Counted from the first letter of the stretch, positions 41,589-51,252 are shown. The stretch: DNA of 64,000 nt from Niveispirillum sp943370215 (GCA_943370215.1 CALRQC020000032.1:4780-68779); one strand, 5' to 3'. Notes: generated from the sequence alone by a model not told the origin. A program made the numbers and translations.

Positions 41589-43952
41589 TTGCGTCTTCTG
41601 CCGGTTTCCGCCCTTGCCCTGCTGCTGACCGTGCCGCCAGCCCTGGCGGCCGATGCGGGGATTGCCGTGCCTGCCGGTCCCTTAGGCGGCGCGCTGGCGG
41701 ACCTGTCCCGACAGGCCGGCATCTCCATCGGTGGTGACCAGCCGCTGGCCGGAAGGCACAGCCCCGGTGCCAGCGGACCGCTGACGCCCGAACAGGCGCT
41801 GACCCGGATGCTGGCCGGAACGGGGCTGGGCTTCAGGAAGGTCGGCCCCGGTGCCTATCGGCTGGAAGCCTTGCCGTCGCCACCTCTATTGCCAGCGGCG
41901 GGCCGGCATATCACAGAGCCGGTGGAACCCATCATCGTCACGGCGACCAAGCGTGGGGCCGATCCGGCCAGCCTGCCCGTTTCTGTGGGCTGGCTGACGG
42001 CGGCCGATCTGGCCCGGCTTGGCACCTCTGATCCGGATGCCGCCCTGCCCCTGCTGGGCGGGGTGGGCAGCACGCATCTGGGACCGGGGCGCAACAAGCT
42101 GGCGATCCGCGGCCTGTCCGACAGCGCCTTCACCGGCCAGACCCAGGCGACGGTGGGCCTGTATCTGGATAATGCCAAGGTCAATTACAATGCGCCCGAC
42201 CCGCATCTGCACCTGATCGATGTGGACCGGGTGGAGGTGCTGCGCGGGCCCCAGGGCACGCTGTATGGCGGTGGCTCCATCGGTGGCATCCTGCGCATCG
42301 TGCCGGCCGCCCCCGACCTGTCGGAACAATCGGCCCAGGCCCGGCTTTATGGCAGCCTGACCCGTAGCGGTGCCCCTGGCGGCGGGGTGGAGGCGGTGTT
42401 GAACCAGCCGCTGCTGACCGACCGGCTGGGAATGCGGCTGGCACTTTATGCGGAGCGGGAAGGGGGGGTGATCGATACGGCGGGCCGGCATAATATCGAC
42501 CGCACCGACATGCAGGGCGGCCGCGCCCTGTTTGCCCTGATCCCGGCTGAGGATTGGCGGCTGGAACTGGGCGGCACCTATCAACTGATCGACACCGATG
42601 ACAGCCATTATATCCAGGGGCGGCGCGGCTGCTGCACGCGTGCCGCGCAATTGCCAGAGCCGCATGACAATGATTTCGACGAGGCGCATATCACCCTGAC
42701 CGGCAGCCTGCCCTTTGCCCAGCTACACAGCACCACCGCCTTTGTGCGGCACGAGATTGACAGTTTCTATGATGCCAGCACGGCGGTGCCGGCCCTGGTC
42801 GGGCTGCCCGCCCAGCCCGCCCTGTTCCACGAGGCACAATTATCCCGGCTCTGGACCCATGAAACCCGCTTGACCAGCAATGGCAATGAGGATGCAGCCA
42901 TCCGTTGGTTGGCCGGAATTCACCTCTCTCGCCAGACGGCGCGATCCAGCCGCCGCCTGTCAAACGCAGGTACGCTTGGCACCGATCTGTGGCGCCGCGA
43001 CCGTGACGACACGGTGAAGGAAGCCGCACTGTTTGGTGAAGTTTCTTGGCTTTTCCATCCCGACTGGACCCTGACTACCGGCGGCCGCCTGTTCCATGTG
43101 GCGCAGGAGGTTGATGCCGCTGCCCTTGCCCCCGCAGCATCGGTGGCTGTGGCAGAGGGATACGCAAAAGAGACCGATTATACGCCCAAGCTGGCCCTGA
43201 CCTGGCGCTTCCGGGATGGTGCCAGCCTCTATGCCCAGATGACGGAAGGCTACCGGCCCGGCGGTATCAACATCGAAGAGGCCGGGCAAGACAGGGCAGG
43301 GGACTACCGGGCTGCCCGGTTTGGTACGGATGAATTGTGGAACTATGAGCTGGGTGCCAAACTTTCCTTCTGGCAAGGACGCGTCATGGTTGATACTGCC
43401 CTCTTCCATGCGCGATGGCGGAACATTCAGACTGACCAGTTGCGACCCGATGGCCTGACCGTCACCACCAATGCTGGCGACGGCAGCAATACCGGGATCG
43501 AGATCACACCGCGCCTGCATCTGGGGCCCTGGCGGCTGGATGCAACATTGATCCTGAATGATCCGGAGCTGACCCGGGTTGACCGTGGCTTTGCGGCCAG
43601 TGCGGAGGGCGGGTTGCCCGGTGCTGCTCACGTCAGCGGCAGTGCCAGCCTTTCCTGGCAGGGGGAAATTGCTGCTGATATGCGTCTGCTGGGAGCCCTG
43701 GATTATAGCCATACAGGCCGCACTCACCTGACTTTCAGCAAGGCGATCCGTCAGGGCCCGGTCAACCTGCTGAGCGGACGGATGAAGCTGGATTTGTCGG
43801 GTGGCTGGTCGTTGGGTTTCGCGGTGGACAACATATTGGACAGCGACGCCAACCAATTCGCTTATGGCAATCCATTCACCCTGTCCGCCAGCCCGCAAAC
43901 GACACCCCTCCGCCCAAGGACATTCAGGTTGAGCCTCGGCTGGGAACCGTAG
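41589..43952 (+). CDS. FecA-like TonB-dependent receptor with STN domain
   Basis: 787-residue outer-membrane receptor. Signal peptide (LLPVSALALLLTVPPALA), then an STN secretin/TonB signalling domain (about 25-95: GPLGGALADLSRQAGISI and LTPEQALTRMLAGTGLGF), TonB box region (VEPIIVTATKRG), plug (NKLAIRGLSDSAF, VDRVEVLRGPQGTLYG) and barrel to RTFRLSLGWEP. Homologues transport ferric siderophores and signal to FecR. The start is TTG at 41589, 11 nt after the FecR stop; no better start is in frame. Confidence 0.9.
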   Translation: MRLLPVSALALLLTVPPALAADAGIAVPAGPLGGALADLSRQAGISIGGDQPLAGRHSPGASGPLTPEQALTRMLAGTGLGFRKVGPGAYRLEALPSPPLLPAAGRHITEPVEPIIVTATKRGADPASLPVSVGWLTAADLARLGTSDPDAALPLLGGVGSTHLGPGRNKLAIRGLSDSAFTGQTQATVGLYLDNAKVNYNAPDPHLHLIDVDRVEVLRGPQGTLYGGGSIGGILRIVPAAPDLSEQSAQARLYGSLTRSGAPGGGVEAVLNQPLLTDRLGMRLALYAEREGGVIDTAGRHNIDRTDMQGGRALFALIPAEDWRLELGGTYQLIDTDDSHYIQGRRGCCTRAAQLPEPHDNDFDEAHITLTGSLPFAQLHSTTAFVRHEIDSFYDASTAVPALVGLPAQPALFHEAQLSRLWTHETRLTSNGNEDAAIRWLAGIHLSRQTARSSRRLSNAGTLGTDLWRRDRDDTVKEAALFGEVSWLFHPDWTLTTGGRLFHVAQEVDAAALAPAASVAVAEGYAKETDYTPKLALTWRFRDGASLYAQMTEGYRPGGINIEEAGQDRAGDYRAARFGTDELWNYELGAKLSFWQGRVMVDTALFHARWRNIQTDQLRPDGLTVTTNAGDGSNTGIEITPRLHLGPWRLDATLILNDPELTRVDRGFAASAEGGLPGAAHVSGSASLSWQGEIAADMRLLGALDYSHTGRTHLTFSKAIRQGPVNLLSGRMKLDLSGGWSLGFAVDNILDSDANQFAYGNPFTLSASPQTTPLRPRTFRLSLGWEP

Positions 43953-44040
43953 GGCGGGATGGTTCAAATAGAGTCCACCGGCTGCCAAACAGAAAATCAA
44001 TAATCTATCTTATGGAAACTAACCCTGAGCATCTTGCTAT

Positions 44041-44877
44041 TCAGCCATGGATGGCACTCAGATGCTCTTCACGTAGCAAATGCAGACGCATGGAGGCTAG
44101 ACGGTCACGGCCATCATTGGTGAACTCCAACAATTCCATACCCTCGCAAATCAAGGGGTTGAGGGTTTTCCAGAAAAGCTGAACATAATTGGCCCGGAAC
44201 TCCACCACGTCAGCCACCCCAAGTTGGCCCAGCATTCCGGATTCCTGGAATTCCTGGGTCAAAGGCTTCAGTTTCTTCATGAAATAAGGATCGGAGACCA
44301 TACCGATCAGACGGGCCGCCCGCACCAATCCCCGGAAACCCGTCAGGTCCGGCTGGCGCTCGGGGCATGGTGGAAAACGCGTATAATCAATGTAATCGGC
44401 CAACATATTGGCATCCAGGATCGGGCTTTCGGCGAAATGCGCCCGCACGAACATCATGCCGCGTTCCGGCGCATAGGGGCGCAGGAACGCATCGGTTACC
44501 CCGTCGGGCAACTCTATACTGGTGCCGTCCGGGTGGATCACGACGCGATCCACCCGATCGTCAGGTAACAGCCGGCGGTTGAACCCGATGGCAAACAGCA
44601 GCAGCGCGGCAATGAAATGCATCGCCTCATGCGCGTCCAGATCGCCGTCGCGCAGCATCTTGCCTTTCAGCATCTCTACGCCAACACAGACAACCTGCAC
44701 CGTATGGTCCAGGTTATGATACAGCGCGTCAGTCCGGGCAGCATGGCTGGCGCCGATGCGGCAGGCCCGCAATAAGGCCACCTTATATTCCACCGGTGCC
44801 AGCGGGAACAGTTCCGCATAACTTTCCGACAAGCGGCGCAACAGCATTTCGATCACGATATCGGCTGGACGGAACAT
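44041..44877 (-). CDS. HD-domain-like protein with degenerate HD motif
   Basis: 278-residue paralogue of the gene just upstream. It keeps the first metal motif-like segment YHNLDHT (53-59), but the position equivalent to the HD pair reads LFAIGF (94-99), so the central His-Asp is lost. It also keeps the shared frame of GVTDAFLRPYAPERGMMFV and DYIDYTRFPPCPE. The protein is probably not a working phosphohydrolase and may be regulatory or substrate-binding. It lies 4 nt after its paralogue, so the two are co-expressed. Confidence 0.8.
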   Translation of the reverse strand: MFRPADIVIEMLLRRLSESYAELFPLAPVEYKVALLRACRIGASHAARTDALYHNLDHTVQVVCVGVEMLKGKMLRDGDLDAHEAMHFIAALLLFAIGFNRRLLPDDRVDRVVIHPDGTSIELPDGVTDAFLRPYAPERGMMFVRAHFAESPILDANMLADYIDYTRFPPCPERQPDLTGFRGLVRAARLIGMVSDPYFMKKLKPLTQEFQESGMLGQLGVADVVEFRANYVQLFWKTLNPLICEGMELLEFTNDGRDRLASMRLHLLREEHLSAIHG

Positions 44878-44881
44878 GACG

Positions 44882-45724
44882 TCACCCCCTCCCCTTGGCC
44901 GTATGTTCCTGTACGAACACGTGCGACATCAGGCTGGAAATCCATTTACGCCCTTCCAGGGTGACCTCCAGATAGGACAGCCCACCCAGGATGTGATGGT
45001 GAACATGGTTCCAGAAGAAGGCCGGATAGGTGCGACGCAGATCGGCAGGTGACTTGTTGCCCATGCGCGCATTGGCGCCAATCTCCTCAAACTCCTGATA
45101 AAGGGCCGGGAGTTTACGCAGATAATCCGGATCAGCCATCTGCCCAATCAGGTCGGCGGCAGAAACCAGCCCCGGCCAGCTTTCCAATGCCTTTTCACCG
45201 TGATCAGGCACAGGAAAGCGCGTATTCTCAATGCAGGTGCACACGAAATCACAGTCAATGATGCGGTCGGTCTTGAAACGCCAACCAACAAACAGCTTAC
45301 CCCGTTCCACATGATAGGGGGTGAGGTACGCATCCGTCATGCCCGGCGGCACGGTCACCGTCTCGCCTTCCGCATTGATCACTGCCACGGCGCCACGGTC
45401 GCCGGGGCAGACGCCCTGCAGATAGCCAATATCATGGCATAGCAGGGCCACCAGATAATTCACCCATTCGGTCGGGGTGACATTCCCTTCCCGCAGCATT
45501 TTGCCATGGACAATTTCCTGGCCCACCATGGTGACCATGATGGAATGTTCGTAATCATGGTAGGGGGCCGTGGAATTTACCAGGGCTTCCATGGCCAGCA
45601 CCGCCGTTGTCGACAAGGCGTTACTATGTTCCGGATAGAGATGGCCATAGACCCGGTGGAAGCCCTCAAGCAGGCGTGCGACGAACGCATCTATGACGAC
45701 CTGCCTGGCATCGAACGATTGCAT
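44882..45724 (-). CDS. HD-domain phosphohydrolase (cyclic-nucleotide PDE-like)
   Basis: 280-residue HD-superfamily protein. The motifs YHDYEHS (55-61) and ALLCHDIGY (93-101) are spaced as in class-I 3',5'-cyclic nucleotide phosphodiesterase-like HD domains, and an aspartate follows at LVSAADLIGQMADPDY. It lacks transmembrane segments. The ATG at 45724 (MQSFDARQ) has a GGAAAG Shine-Dalgarno; the frame to 45787 is rejected. The substrate is unknown; cyclic nucleotides are possible and an adenylate cyclase gene lies 6 kb away. Confidence 0.85.
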   Translation of the reverse strand: MQSFDARQVVIDAFVARLLEGFHRVYGHLYPEHSNALSTTAVLAMEALVNSTAPYHDYEHSIMVTMVGQEIVHGKMLREGNVTPTEWVNYLVALLCHDIGYLQGVCPGDRGAVAVINAEGETVTVPPGMTDAYLTPYHVERGKLFVGWRFKTDRIIDCDFVCTCIENTRFPVPDHGEKALESWPGLVSAADLIGQMADPDYLRKLPALYQEFEEIGANARMGNKSPADLRRTYPAFFWNHVHHHILGGLSYLEVTLEGRKWISSLMSHVFVQEHTAKGRG

Positions 45725-45838
45725 CACGTTATTCTTTCCGTTCCCCCACGGCAGCAACTTAACATAGGGCGACCTGCCCCAGCCCACGATTTTCTATGCT
45801 CTTGATGGCCGTGGCTATGGAAAAGCGGCATGGGCCGG

Positions 45839-47749
45839 CTAACTGGCAAACCCGGTCAACCGCAAGTCCGGTCCCAGCGGAATTTCCAGATGGCAACGCA
45901 GCCCATCCGGCTGGAAATCCAGATTGGACTTCCCGCGTAATTCATAGGCGATGCTCTGGCGTATCAGGGTTGATCCGAAGCCGTTTTGCGATGGCGCTGT
46001 GGTCGGCGGCCCGCCGGTTTCCCGCCATTCCAGTAGAATGACGGGTTGCGCCCCTTCTTTCACACCCAGGCGCCAGTTCACCTGCAACCGCCCTTCCGAG
46101 TTCAGGAAGGCACCATATTTCGCCGCATTGGTCGCCAGCTCGTGAAAAACCAGTGCCAACGCCAGCGCCGCACGCGGGCGTAGTTCGATGACCGGACCGT
46201 CCAGGGTTACATCCTGCGGGGTTTGGGCATAGGGGGTTACCTCGTGCCCGATGACCTCCCGCAATTGCACCCACTCCCAAAAATGCTCGGCCAATAGATT
46301 ATGGGTTTCTGACAGGGCGCGCAGGCGCCCCTCGAAAGAGGACCAGAAACCGTCAATGCTGGTATGGCGGCGACGCGTCTGTGCCCCAATGGATAGCACG
46401 GTGGCCAGCGTGTTCTTCACCCGGTGGGACAGTTCTGCCATCAACAGCGCCTGGCGTTCCTCCGCTTGGCGCCGTTCGGTGACGTCGATGATCTGCACCA
46501 CCGCACCGGAGGGTGCCACTGTTTCCCCATCATGTTCCAAGCCACCACCCAATAGAGGGGTAACGGAAAACAACACCGGCACGCACCGCCCATCGGGGGC
46601 TGTCAGCATGGCGGACCGGTCCGTAATCTCTCCGGGCAGGTCGCCATCCGGCAGTTCCACGCCCAGCCGGGCAAACAGGCAATGCCGGTCGGTATCCGTG
46701 ACAGCCGATCCCAGCAGGGATTGGGCCGGCGGGTTGATATAGGTGATGGTACCTGCTGCATCCGTCAGGATCAGTCCGGTGCGCACATTGCGTGTAATGG
46801 TGCTGGTGATCAGCGCCTGATCCGCCAGCCTTTTATTGGCTGCCGCCAGTTGGTCAGCCAGGGCGGCGCGGGCCTGGGCGGCGTTGCGCTCCGCCTCCAA
46901 CATCAGGGCCCGTCCCTCCCGTTCGCGGAAATCGGCCAGCAAGCGGCGATTTTGTTCCTCCAGAAAGCGCCGTCGCATGATGGCACGCAGCCGTGCCCGC
47001 AACGGGGCCAGCGGTGCCCCTTGCACATAGATATCGCTGATGCCGGCCTCCAGCATCTCCTGTGTCAGTTGGCCGCCCGCAACATCCCGCATGACCAGGA
47101 TGATCGCCGGGGGGAGTTGGGAACCGGCGATGACATGGCGGGCAAAATCCAGCCAGCCAAGCCCCGGCAACCGTTCGGCCAGCAGGATGCCATCCATCGG
47201 CGTTTGCTGTTGCATTCGCTGCGCCGTTTCAGCATCGCCTGCACGCTGGACCAGACAGCCTTCCTCCAGCAGAAGCGCCTCCAACTCGCGGGCATCGTCG
47301 GCACTGAACCCAGCCAGGAGCGCACGGGGTTGACGGAATACCGTCTGTGGCAGCACATCCACATCGGCATCCCGCCGGGCATGGCGCAGCAGGTTGCGCA
47401 CCCGCAGCATCAAGACGGCGGGGTCGGTCGATTTCGGCAGAAAATCATCCGCACCACTATCCAGCCCCTCCCGTTGGCGGGCTGGCGTCTCATCCGCCGT
47501 CAGCACCAGGATGGGCATGGAGAGGGTGGCGACATGCAACCTCACCTGCCGGCAAAGGTCGGCCCCCTGCAAACCCGGCAGATGGTGATCGACGATCAGC
47601 AGATGCGGAACGGTGCGGTTCAGCACGCGCAGCGCCTCCTCGGCGCTTTCCACATGCTCCACCTCGTATCCCTGTTCTTCAAGCAGGAACAACAGCCGCA
47701 GGGCCTGCGTCGGGCTGTCTTCCACCAGCAGGATACGTTGCTTCGTCAT
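45839..47749 (-). CDS. HWE-family hybrid histidine kinase (receiver - pseudo-receiver - PAS - kinase)
   Basis: 637-residue cytoplasmic sensor. An N-terminal receiver domain (ILLVEDSPTQALRLLF, phospho-acceptor in LLIVDHHLPG, K in LPKSTD) is followed by a second receiver-like domain in which the acceptor position reads GILLAERLPG, so it is a pseudo-receiver. A coiled coil, a PAS domain (NVRTGLILTDAAGTITYIN) and an HWE kinase (H-box LSHRVKNTLATVLS, N-box FHELATNAAKYGAF, and LLEWRETGG) follow. Start ATG 47749 (MTKQRILLVEDS). Such kinases often feed the general stress response or light and redox signalling; partner is likely the response regulator 46 bp upstream. Confidence 0.92.
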   Translation of the reverse strand: MTKQRILLVEDSPTQALRLLFLLEEQGYEVEHVESAEEALRVLNRTVPHLLIVDHHLPGLQGADLCRQVRLHVATLSMPILVLTADETPARQREGLDSGADDFLPKSTDPAVLMLRVRNLLRHARRDADVDVLPQTVFRQPRALLAGFSADDARELEALLLEEGCLVQRAGDAETAQRMQQQTPMDGILLAERLPGLGWLDFARHVIAGSQLPPAIILVMRDVAGGQLTQEMLEAGISDIYVQGAPLAPLRARLRAIMRRRFLEEQNRRLLADFREREGRALMLEAERNAAQARAALADQLAAANKRLADQALITSTITRNVRTGLILTDAAGTITYINPPAQSLLGSAVTDTDRHCLFARLGVELPDGDLPGEITDRSAMLTAPDGRCVPVLFSVTPLLGGGLEHDGETVAPSGAVVQIIDVTERRQAEERQALLMAELSHRVKNTLATVLSIGAQTRRRHTSIDGFWSSFEGRLRALSETHNLLAEHFWEWVQLREVIGHEVTPYAQTPQDVTLDGPVIELRPRAALALALVFHELATNAAKYGAFLNSEGRLQVNWRLGVKEGAQPVILLEWRETGGPPTTAPSQNGFGSTLIRQSIAYELRGKSNLDFQPDGLRCHLEIPLGPDLRLTGFAS

Positions 47750-47795
47750 GTCGTCCGCCCTTTCAGGCTCAGCCAGCGGCGGGCCAACACCATCA

Positions 47796-48185
47796 TCAGG
47801 CATTCGCCGCTGCCATGACCTTGTCACGGGCGAAAACGTCGCCGGCCAGCCGTGCCAGATCGCGTTCGATCACCGGCTTACGCAGGTGCGGTCGATCTCT
47901 CCAGCGTTCCGGCAAACCGGTTGCCTCGTACCCGCTGGTCAAGATAAAGGGAATGTTACGATCCGCCAGAGCTTCAGCAACCGGAAAAATCAGTGTGCCT
48001 GAGAGGTTTACATCAAGAATCGCCCCATCGAGCACACTCTCCTGCAGCAGTTCCAGGCCCTGCTCAATGGTAGCGACCGGACCGACCACGCTGAAGCCCA
48101 AGCCTTCCATTACCTCTGCCGCATGAATAGCGATCAGAAATTCATCCTCGACAATCAGAATATTCTTTCCCTGGCCCTGCGGCAT
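47796..48185 (-). CDS. Single-domain response regulator
   Basis: 129-residue receiver without output domain. The phospho-acceptor is Asp in DGAILDVNLSG, the switch residue is in FILTSGYEAT, and the lysine is in HLRKPV; the F-x-x-T-S-G-Y stretch resembles the FATGUY class that pairs with HWE and HisKA_2 kinases. It lies immediately upstream of the HWE kinase in the same direction. Confidence 0.92.
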   Translation of the reverse strand: MPQGQGKNILIVEDEFLIAIHAAEVMEGLGFSVVGPVATIEQGLELLQESVLDGAILDVNLSGTLIFPVAEALADRNIPFILTSGYEATGLPERWRDRPHLRKPVIERDLARLAGDVFARDKVMAAANA

Positions 48186-48358
48186 CGCGGCTTATCCCTG
48201 ACTTGCCTTGGGCACCCCTGCCCTGTGAGACAATTTAAGGCGGTTGGTAACCGATTTCGTTAAGCGTTGCGCCTTATCCCAAAAGATATAGGGTTAGGAC
48301 AGCCATCGACCAGACAGTCCACTGAGGCACTCTCCAGTCAGATAACGGCTTTTCGCTC

Positions 48359-48772
48359 TCAAAGGTTCATCGCCATGCCAATTGAGGCAGGTGCAGTCTC
48401 TGAAAAGCCAAACTGGCTATAAAGAAAGCGCGCATCGCCATCTGCGATCAGGCTAACATAAGCGCCCATCGGTGCGCGTGTCCGCAGATGCGCCATCAGG
48501 GCGGCCATGATCTGCTTGCCCAGCCCCCTGCCCTGATGGGCCGGATCGACAGCGACATCGCAAATCTGGAAGCAGCACGCCCCATCACCGATGATGCGCC
48601 CCATTCCAACAATGTCGTCACCGTGGCGGATATGCACACCGAAGAAACTGTTGGCCAGGCCGATGCGCGCGGCAGCCAGATCGCGCGGCGACATGCCGGC
48701 GATCTGGCGCAGGCGGCAGCAATCCGCCGCCTCCACCACCTGTGGCACCAATTGATAGGATTGCTCCGTCAA
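48359..48772 (-). CDS. GNAT-family N-acetyltransferase
   Basis: 137-residue GNAT. The acetyl-CoA binding motif is seen as DVAVDPAHQGRGLGKQIM, and the C-terminal FLYSQFGFSETAP fits motif B. Start is TTG at 48772, overlapping the pheA stop (TTGA) with AGGACGG upstream; no ATG lies near. Acceptor is unknown. It is probably co-translated with pheA. Confidence 0.85.
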   Translation of the reverse strand: MTEQSYQLVPQVVEAADCCRLRQIAGMSPRDLAAARIGLANSFFGVHIRHGDDIVGMGRIIGDGACCFQICDVAVDPAHQGRGLGKQIMAALMAHLRTRAPMGAYVSLIADGDARFLYSQFGFSETAPASIGMAMNL

Positions 48773-49629
48773 TCTTGACCGTCCTGCTGGTTGACGGCAC
48801 GGCGAAATGGGTGAGCCGGATAGACACCCAGGATTTTCACTTCACGTGCGAAGAAATTCAGTTCCTCCATGGCCAGCCGCAGCGGCCGTTCCTCCGGATG
48901 TCCTTCGACATCCGCATAGAACTGCGCGGCGACAAAGCGGCCATCCACCAGATAGCTTTCCAGCTTGGTGATATTCACCCCATTGGTGGCAAAGCCGCCC
49001 AGAGCCTTATAGAGCGCCGCTGGAACGGAGCGCACGCGGAACAACAGGCTGGTCACCGTGTCGCTGCCGGCGGGCGGCACCGCCGGCTCCTTGGCCAGCA
49101 CCAGGAAGCGCGTGGTATTATGGGCAGCATCCTCGATACCCTTGGCCAGAATCGTCAGGCCATAGATTTCTGCCGCCAGATCGGACGCGATGGCGGCGAT
49201 GCCGGGATCGTTCCATTTTGCCACATCGGCGGCCGCCCCGGCAGTATCGGCGTGGCTGACGGGAACCAGCCCCCGATCACGCAGATAGGTGCGGCATTGC
49301 GACAGCGCCTGAATGTGGGAATGGACCTCCCGCAGCCCTTCCATCGTCGCCCCCTTGGGGGCTACCAGGCAATGCACCACGCGTTGATAATGCTCACCGA
49401 TAATATGCAGGCCGCCGCGTGGCAGCAGATGGTGAATATCAGCCACCCGACCGGCAACGGAGTTCTCCACCGGGATCATCGCCAATCGTGCGCGTCCCTC
49501 ATGTACCGCTGCGAAGGCATCCTCGAAAGAGGCGCAGGGCAGCGAGGTCATTTCCGGGAAAACGCTGCGGCAGGCAAGGTCGGAATTGGCGCCGGGGGCA
49601 CCCTGATAGGCGATGGTGGTGGCGGACAT
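48769..49629 (-). CDS. pheA: Prephenate dehydratase
   Basis: Converts prephenate to phenylpyruvate in phenylalanine synthesis. 286 residues: an N-terminal PDT domain (IAYQGAPGANSDLA, IPVENSVAGRVADIHHLL, HNTTRFLVLA) and a C-terminal ACT domain with the ligand motif GVNITKLESYLV for feedback by phenylalanine. Start ATG 49629 (MSATTIAYQG). Sits after kdsB as in many Alphaproteobacteria. Confidence 0.96.
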   Translation of the reverse strand: MSATTIAYQGAPGANSDLACRSVFPEMTSLPCASFEDAFAAVHEGRARLAMIPVENSVAGRVADIHHLLPRGGLHIIGEHYQRVVHCLVAPKGATMEGLREVHSHIQALSQCRTYLRDRGLVPVSHADTAGAAADVAKWNDPGIAAIASDLAAEIYGLTILAKGIEDAAHNTTRFLVLAKEPAVPPAGSDTVTSLLFRVRSVPAALYKALGGFATNGVNITKLESYLVDGRFVAAQFYADVEGHPEERPLRLAMEELNFFAREVKILGVYPAHPFRRAVNQQDGQD

Positions 49630-49661
49630 GGCGGTTATACGTCTTCCTTGCTGCGGTTGAT

Positions 49662-50429
49662 TCACTGGATGGGGGACAGCATCCGGCGGGCTTTTTCAAG
49701 ATCCTCGGCCGTATCCACACCCAGCGGCACAGTATCCACCACGGCCAGGCGGATGGTCATGCCATTGGCCAAGGCGCGCAACTGTTCCAGCTTCTCGCGC
49801 TTTTCCAGCTCCGCCGGCGGCAGGGCGACGAATCGTTGCAATGCGGCGCGACGATAAGCGTAAAGGCCGATATGGTGGAACAGGGGCCCCTCCCCCCAAG
49901 GGGCAGTGGCCCGGGTGAAATAAAGCGCGCGGCCGGTCAGCCCATCGGGCGGCAATTCGACAACCGCCTTCACCACATTGGGGTTGGTTCGTTCCGCGGG
50001 GTCGCGGATAACGACACCCAGCGTGGCAATATCCGTCTGTGCATCGGCCAGGGGGCCGAAAACCGCCCGCACCGCCTCTGGTGCGATGGTGGGCAGGTCA
50101 CCCTGCACATTAACAATGGCGTCATGCCGTCCCTCCGGATCAACCTTGCAGACCGCCTCCCAGATACGGTCCGAGCCGGAAGGATGATCAGGGTCGGTCA
50201 GCACGGCACGGCCACCGGCGGACTCCACCGCGTCCACAATCGCTTGTTCAGCCGCAGCCACCACCACGGGGCCGATGCCGGCTTCCGCCGCGCGGCGCCA
50301 GACATGCACGATCATCGGCAAACCATGGATGTCGGCCAGCGGCTTGTTGGGCAGCCGGGTGGAAGCGAGGCGGGCCGGGACCACCACCAGAGGATTGCCC
50401 GGCAGGGCATTTTTCTGTGCTTGCGTCAT
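49662..50429 (-). CDS. kdsB: 3-deoxy-manno-octulosonate cytidylyltransferase
   Basis: Activates Kdo as CMP-Kdo for lipopolysaccharide core synthesis. About 255 residues. N-terminal nucleotide-binding PARLASTRLPNKPLADI, HPSGSDRIWEA and IVNVQGDLPTI are diagnostic. Start taken at 50429 (MTQAQKNALP); ATG 50450 is an alternative. Divergent from the cytochrome c gene and 32 nt before pheA. Confidence 0.95.
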   Translation of the reverse strand: MTQAQKNALPGNPLVVVPARLASTRLPNKPLADIHGLPMIVHVWRRAAEAGIGPVVVAAAEQAIVDAVESAGGRAVLTDPDHPSGSDRIWEAVCKVDPEGRHDAIVNVQGDLPTIAPEAVRAVFGPLADAQTDIATLGVVIRDPAERTNPNVVKAVVELPPDGLTGRALYFTRATAPWGEGPLFHHIGLYAYRRAALQRFVALPPAELEKREKLEQLRALANGMTIRLAVVDTVPLGVDTAEDLEKARRMLSPIQ

Positions 50430-50600
50430 GATGATCTGTCCGTGCGACATTTGGTCCGCCGGGTCAAGGCGGAAACACCATGTGCGACCGCCTGTCCTGC
50501 GATAAACATCGCGCATGGTTTGCCTATCAGGCGGGCATGGACGTGCTCGTCTATTGGCGTTATTGTGCCCGCGCCCGGGGTACCCAAGGGATTAGGACTG

Positions 50601-51140
50601 ATGGCTGGCAGCACGTTCAATAAGATTTTCATGGCGATTCTGACGGCAACGCTGGTTGCCCTGTTCGCCGGCTTCTTTTCCAGGAAGCTGATGCACCCGA
50701 CATATCCGACCGAGCGCGCCTATAAGGTGGAAGTGCAGGGTGGCTCTGCCGCCCCGACCGACGCTCCTGCCGCTCCGGCAGAACCCGATCCGGTGACGCC
50801 GCTTCTGGCTGCCGCTGATCCGGCCGCTGGACAGAAGCTGACCAAGGCCTGTGCGGCCTGCCACAGCTTCGAAAAGGGCGGCGCCAACAAGGTTGGCCCG
50901 AACCTGTGGGGCATCGTTGGCAACAAGCACGCTCATGCGGAAGGTTTCGCTTATTCTGATGCCATGAAGTCGCAGGAAGGCGCCTGGGATTATGAGCATC
51001 TGAACAAGTTCATCGCCAACCCGAAGGTCGGCGTTCCGGGCACGAAGATGAACTTCGCCGGCCTGAAGAAGGTGGAAGATCGCGCAGCCGTGATCGCCTA
51101 TCTGCGCACGCTCGCCGACAACCCGGTACCGCTGCCGTAA
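50601..51140 (+). CDS. Membrane-anchored c-type cytochrome (CycM/c552 type)
   Basis: 179-residue protein with an N-terminal membrane anchor (about 9-27, IFMAILTATLVALFAGFFS), an Ala/Pro-rich linker, and a class I cytochrome domain with haem motif CAACH and axial Met in PGTKMNFAGL. In related bacteria this cytochrome passes electrons from the bc1 complex to cytochrome oxidase. ATG 50601 with an AGGA Shine-Dalgarno. Placement beside kdsB and pheA is the usual alphaproteobacterial context. Confidence 0.95.
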   Translation: MAGSTFNKIFMAILTATLVALFAGFFSRKLMHPTYPTERAYKVEVQGGSAAPTDAPAAPAEPDPVTPLLAAADPAAGQKLTKACAACHSFEKGGANKVGPNLWGIVGNKHAHAEGFAYSDAMKSQEGAWDYEHLNKFIANPKVGVPGTKMNFAGLKKVEDRAAVIAYLRTLADNPVPLP

Positions 51141-51252
51141 TCGGCAAGGCGTCCGGAATATGCTAGAAAGGGGGTGGCCGATCAGCCGCCCCCTTTTTCA
51201 TTTGGATCTCGCCAGCGGCGCGCGCCGTGATTTTCCGTCTGGAGTTACCACC

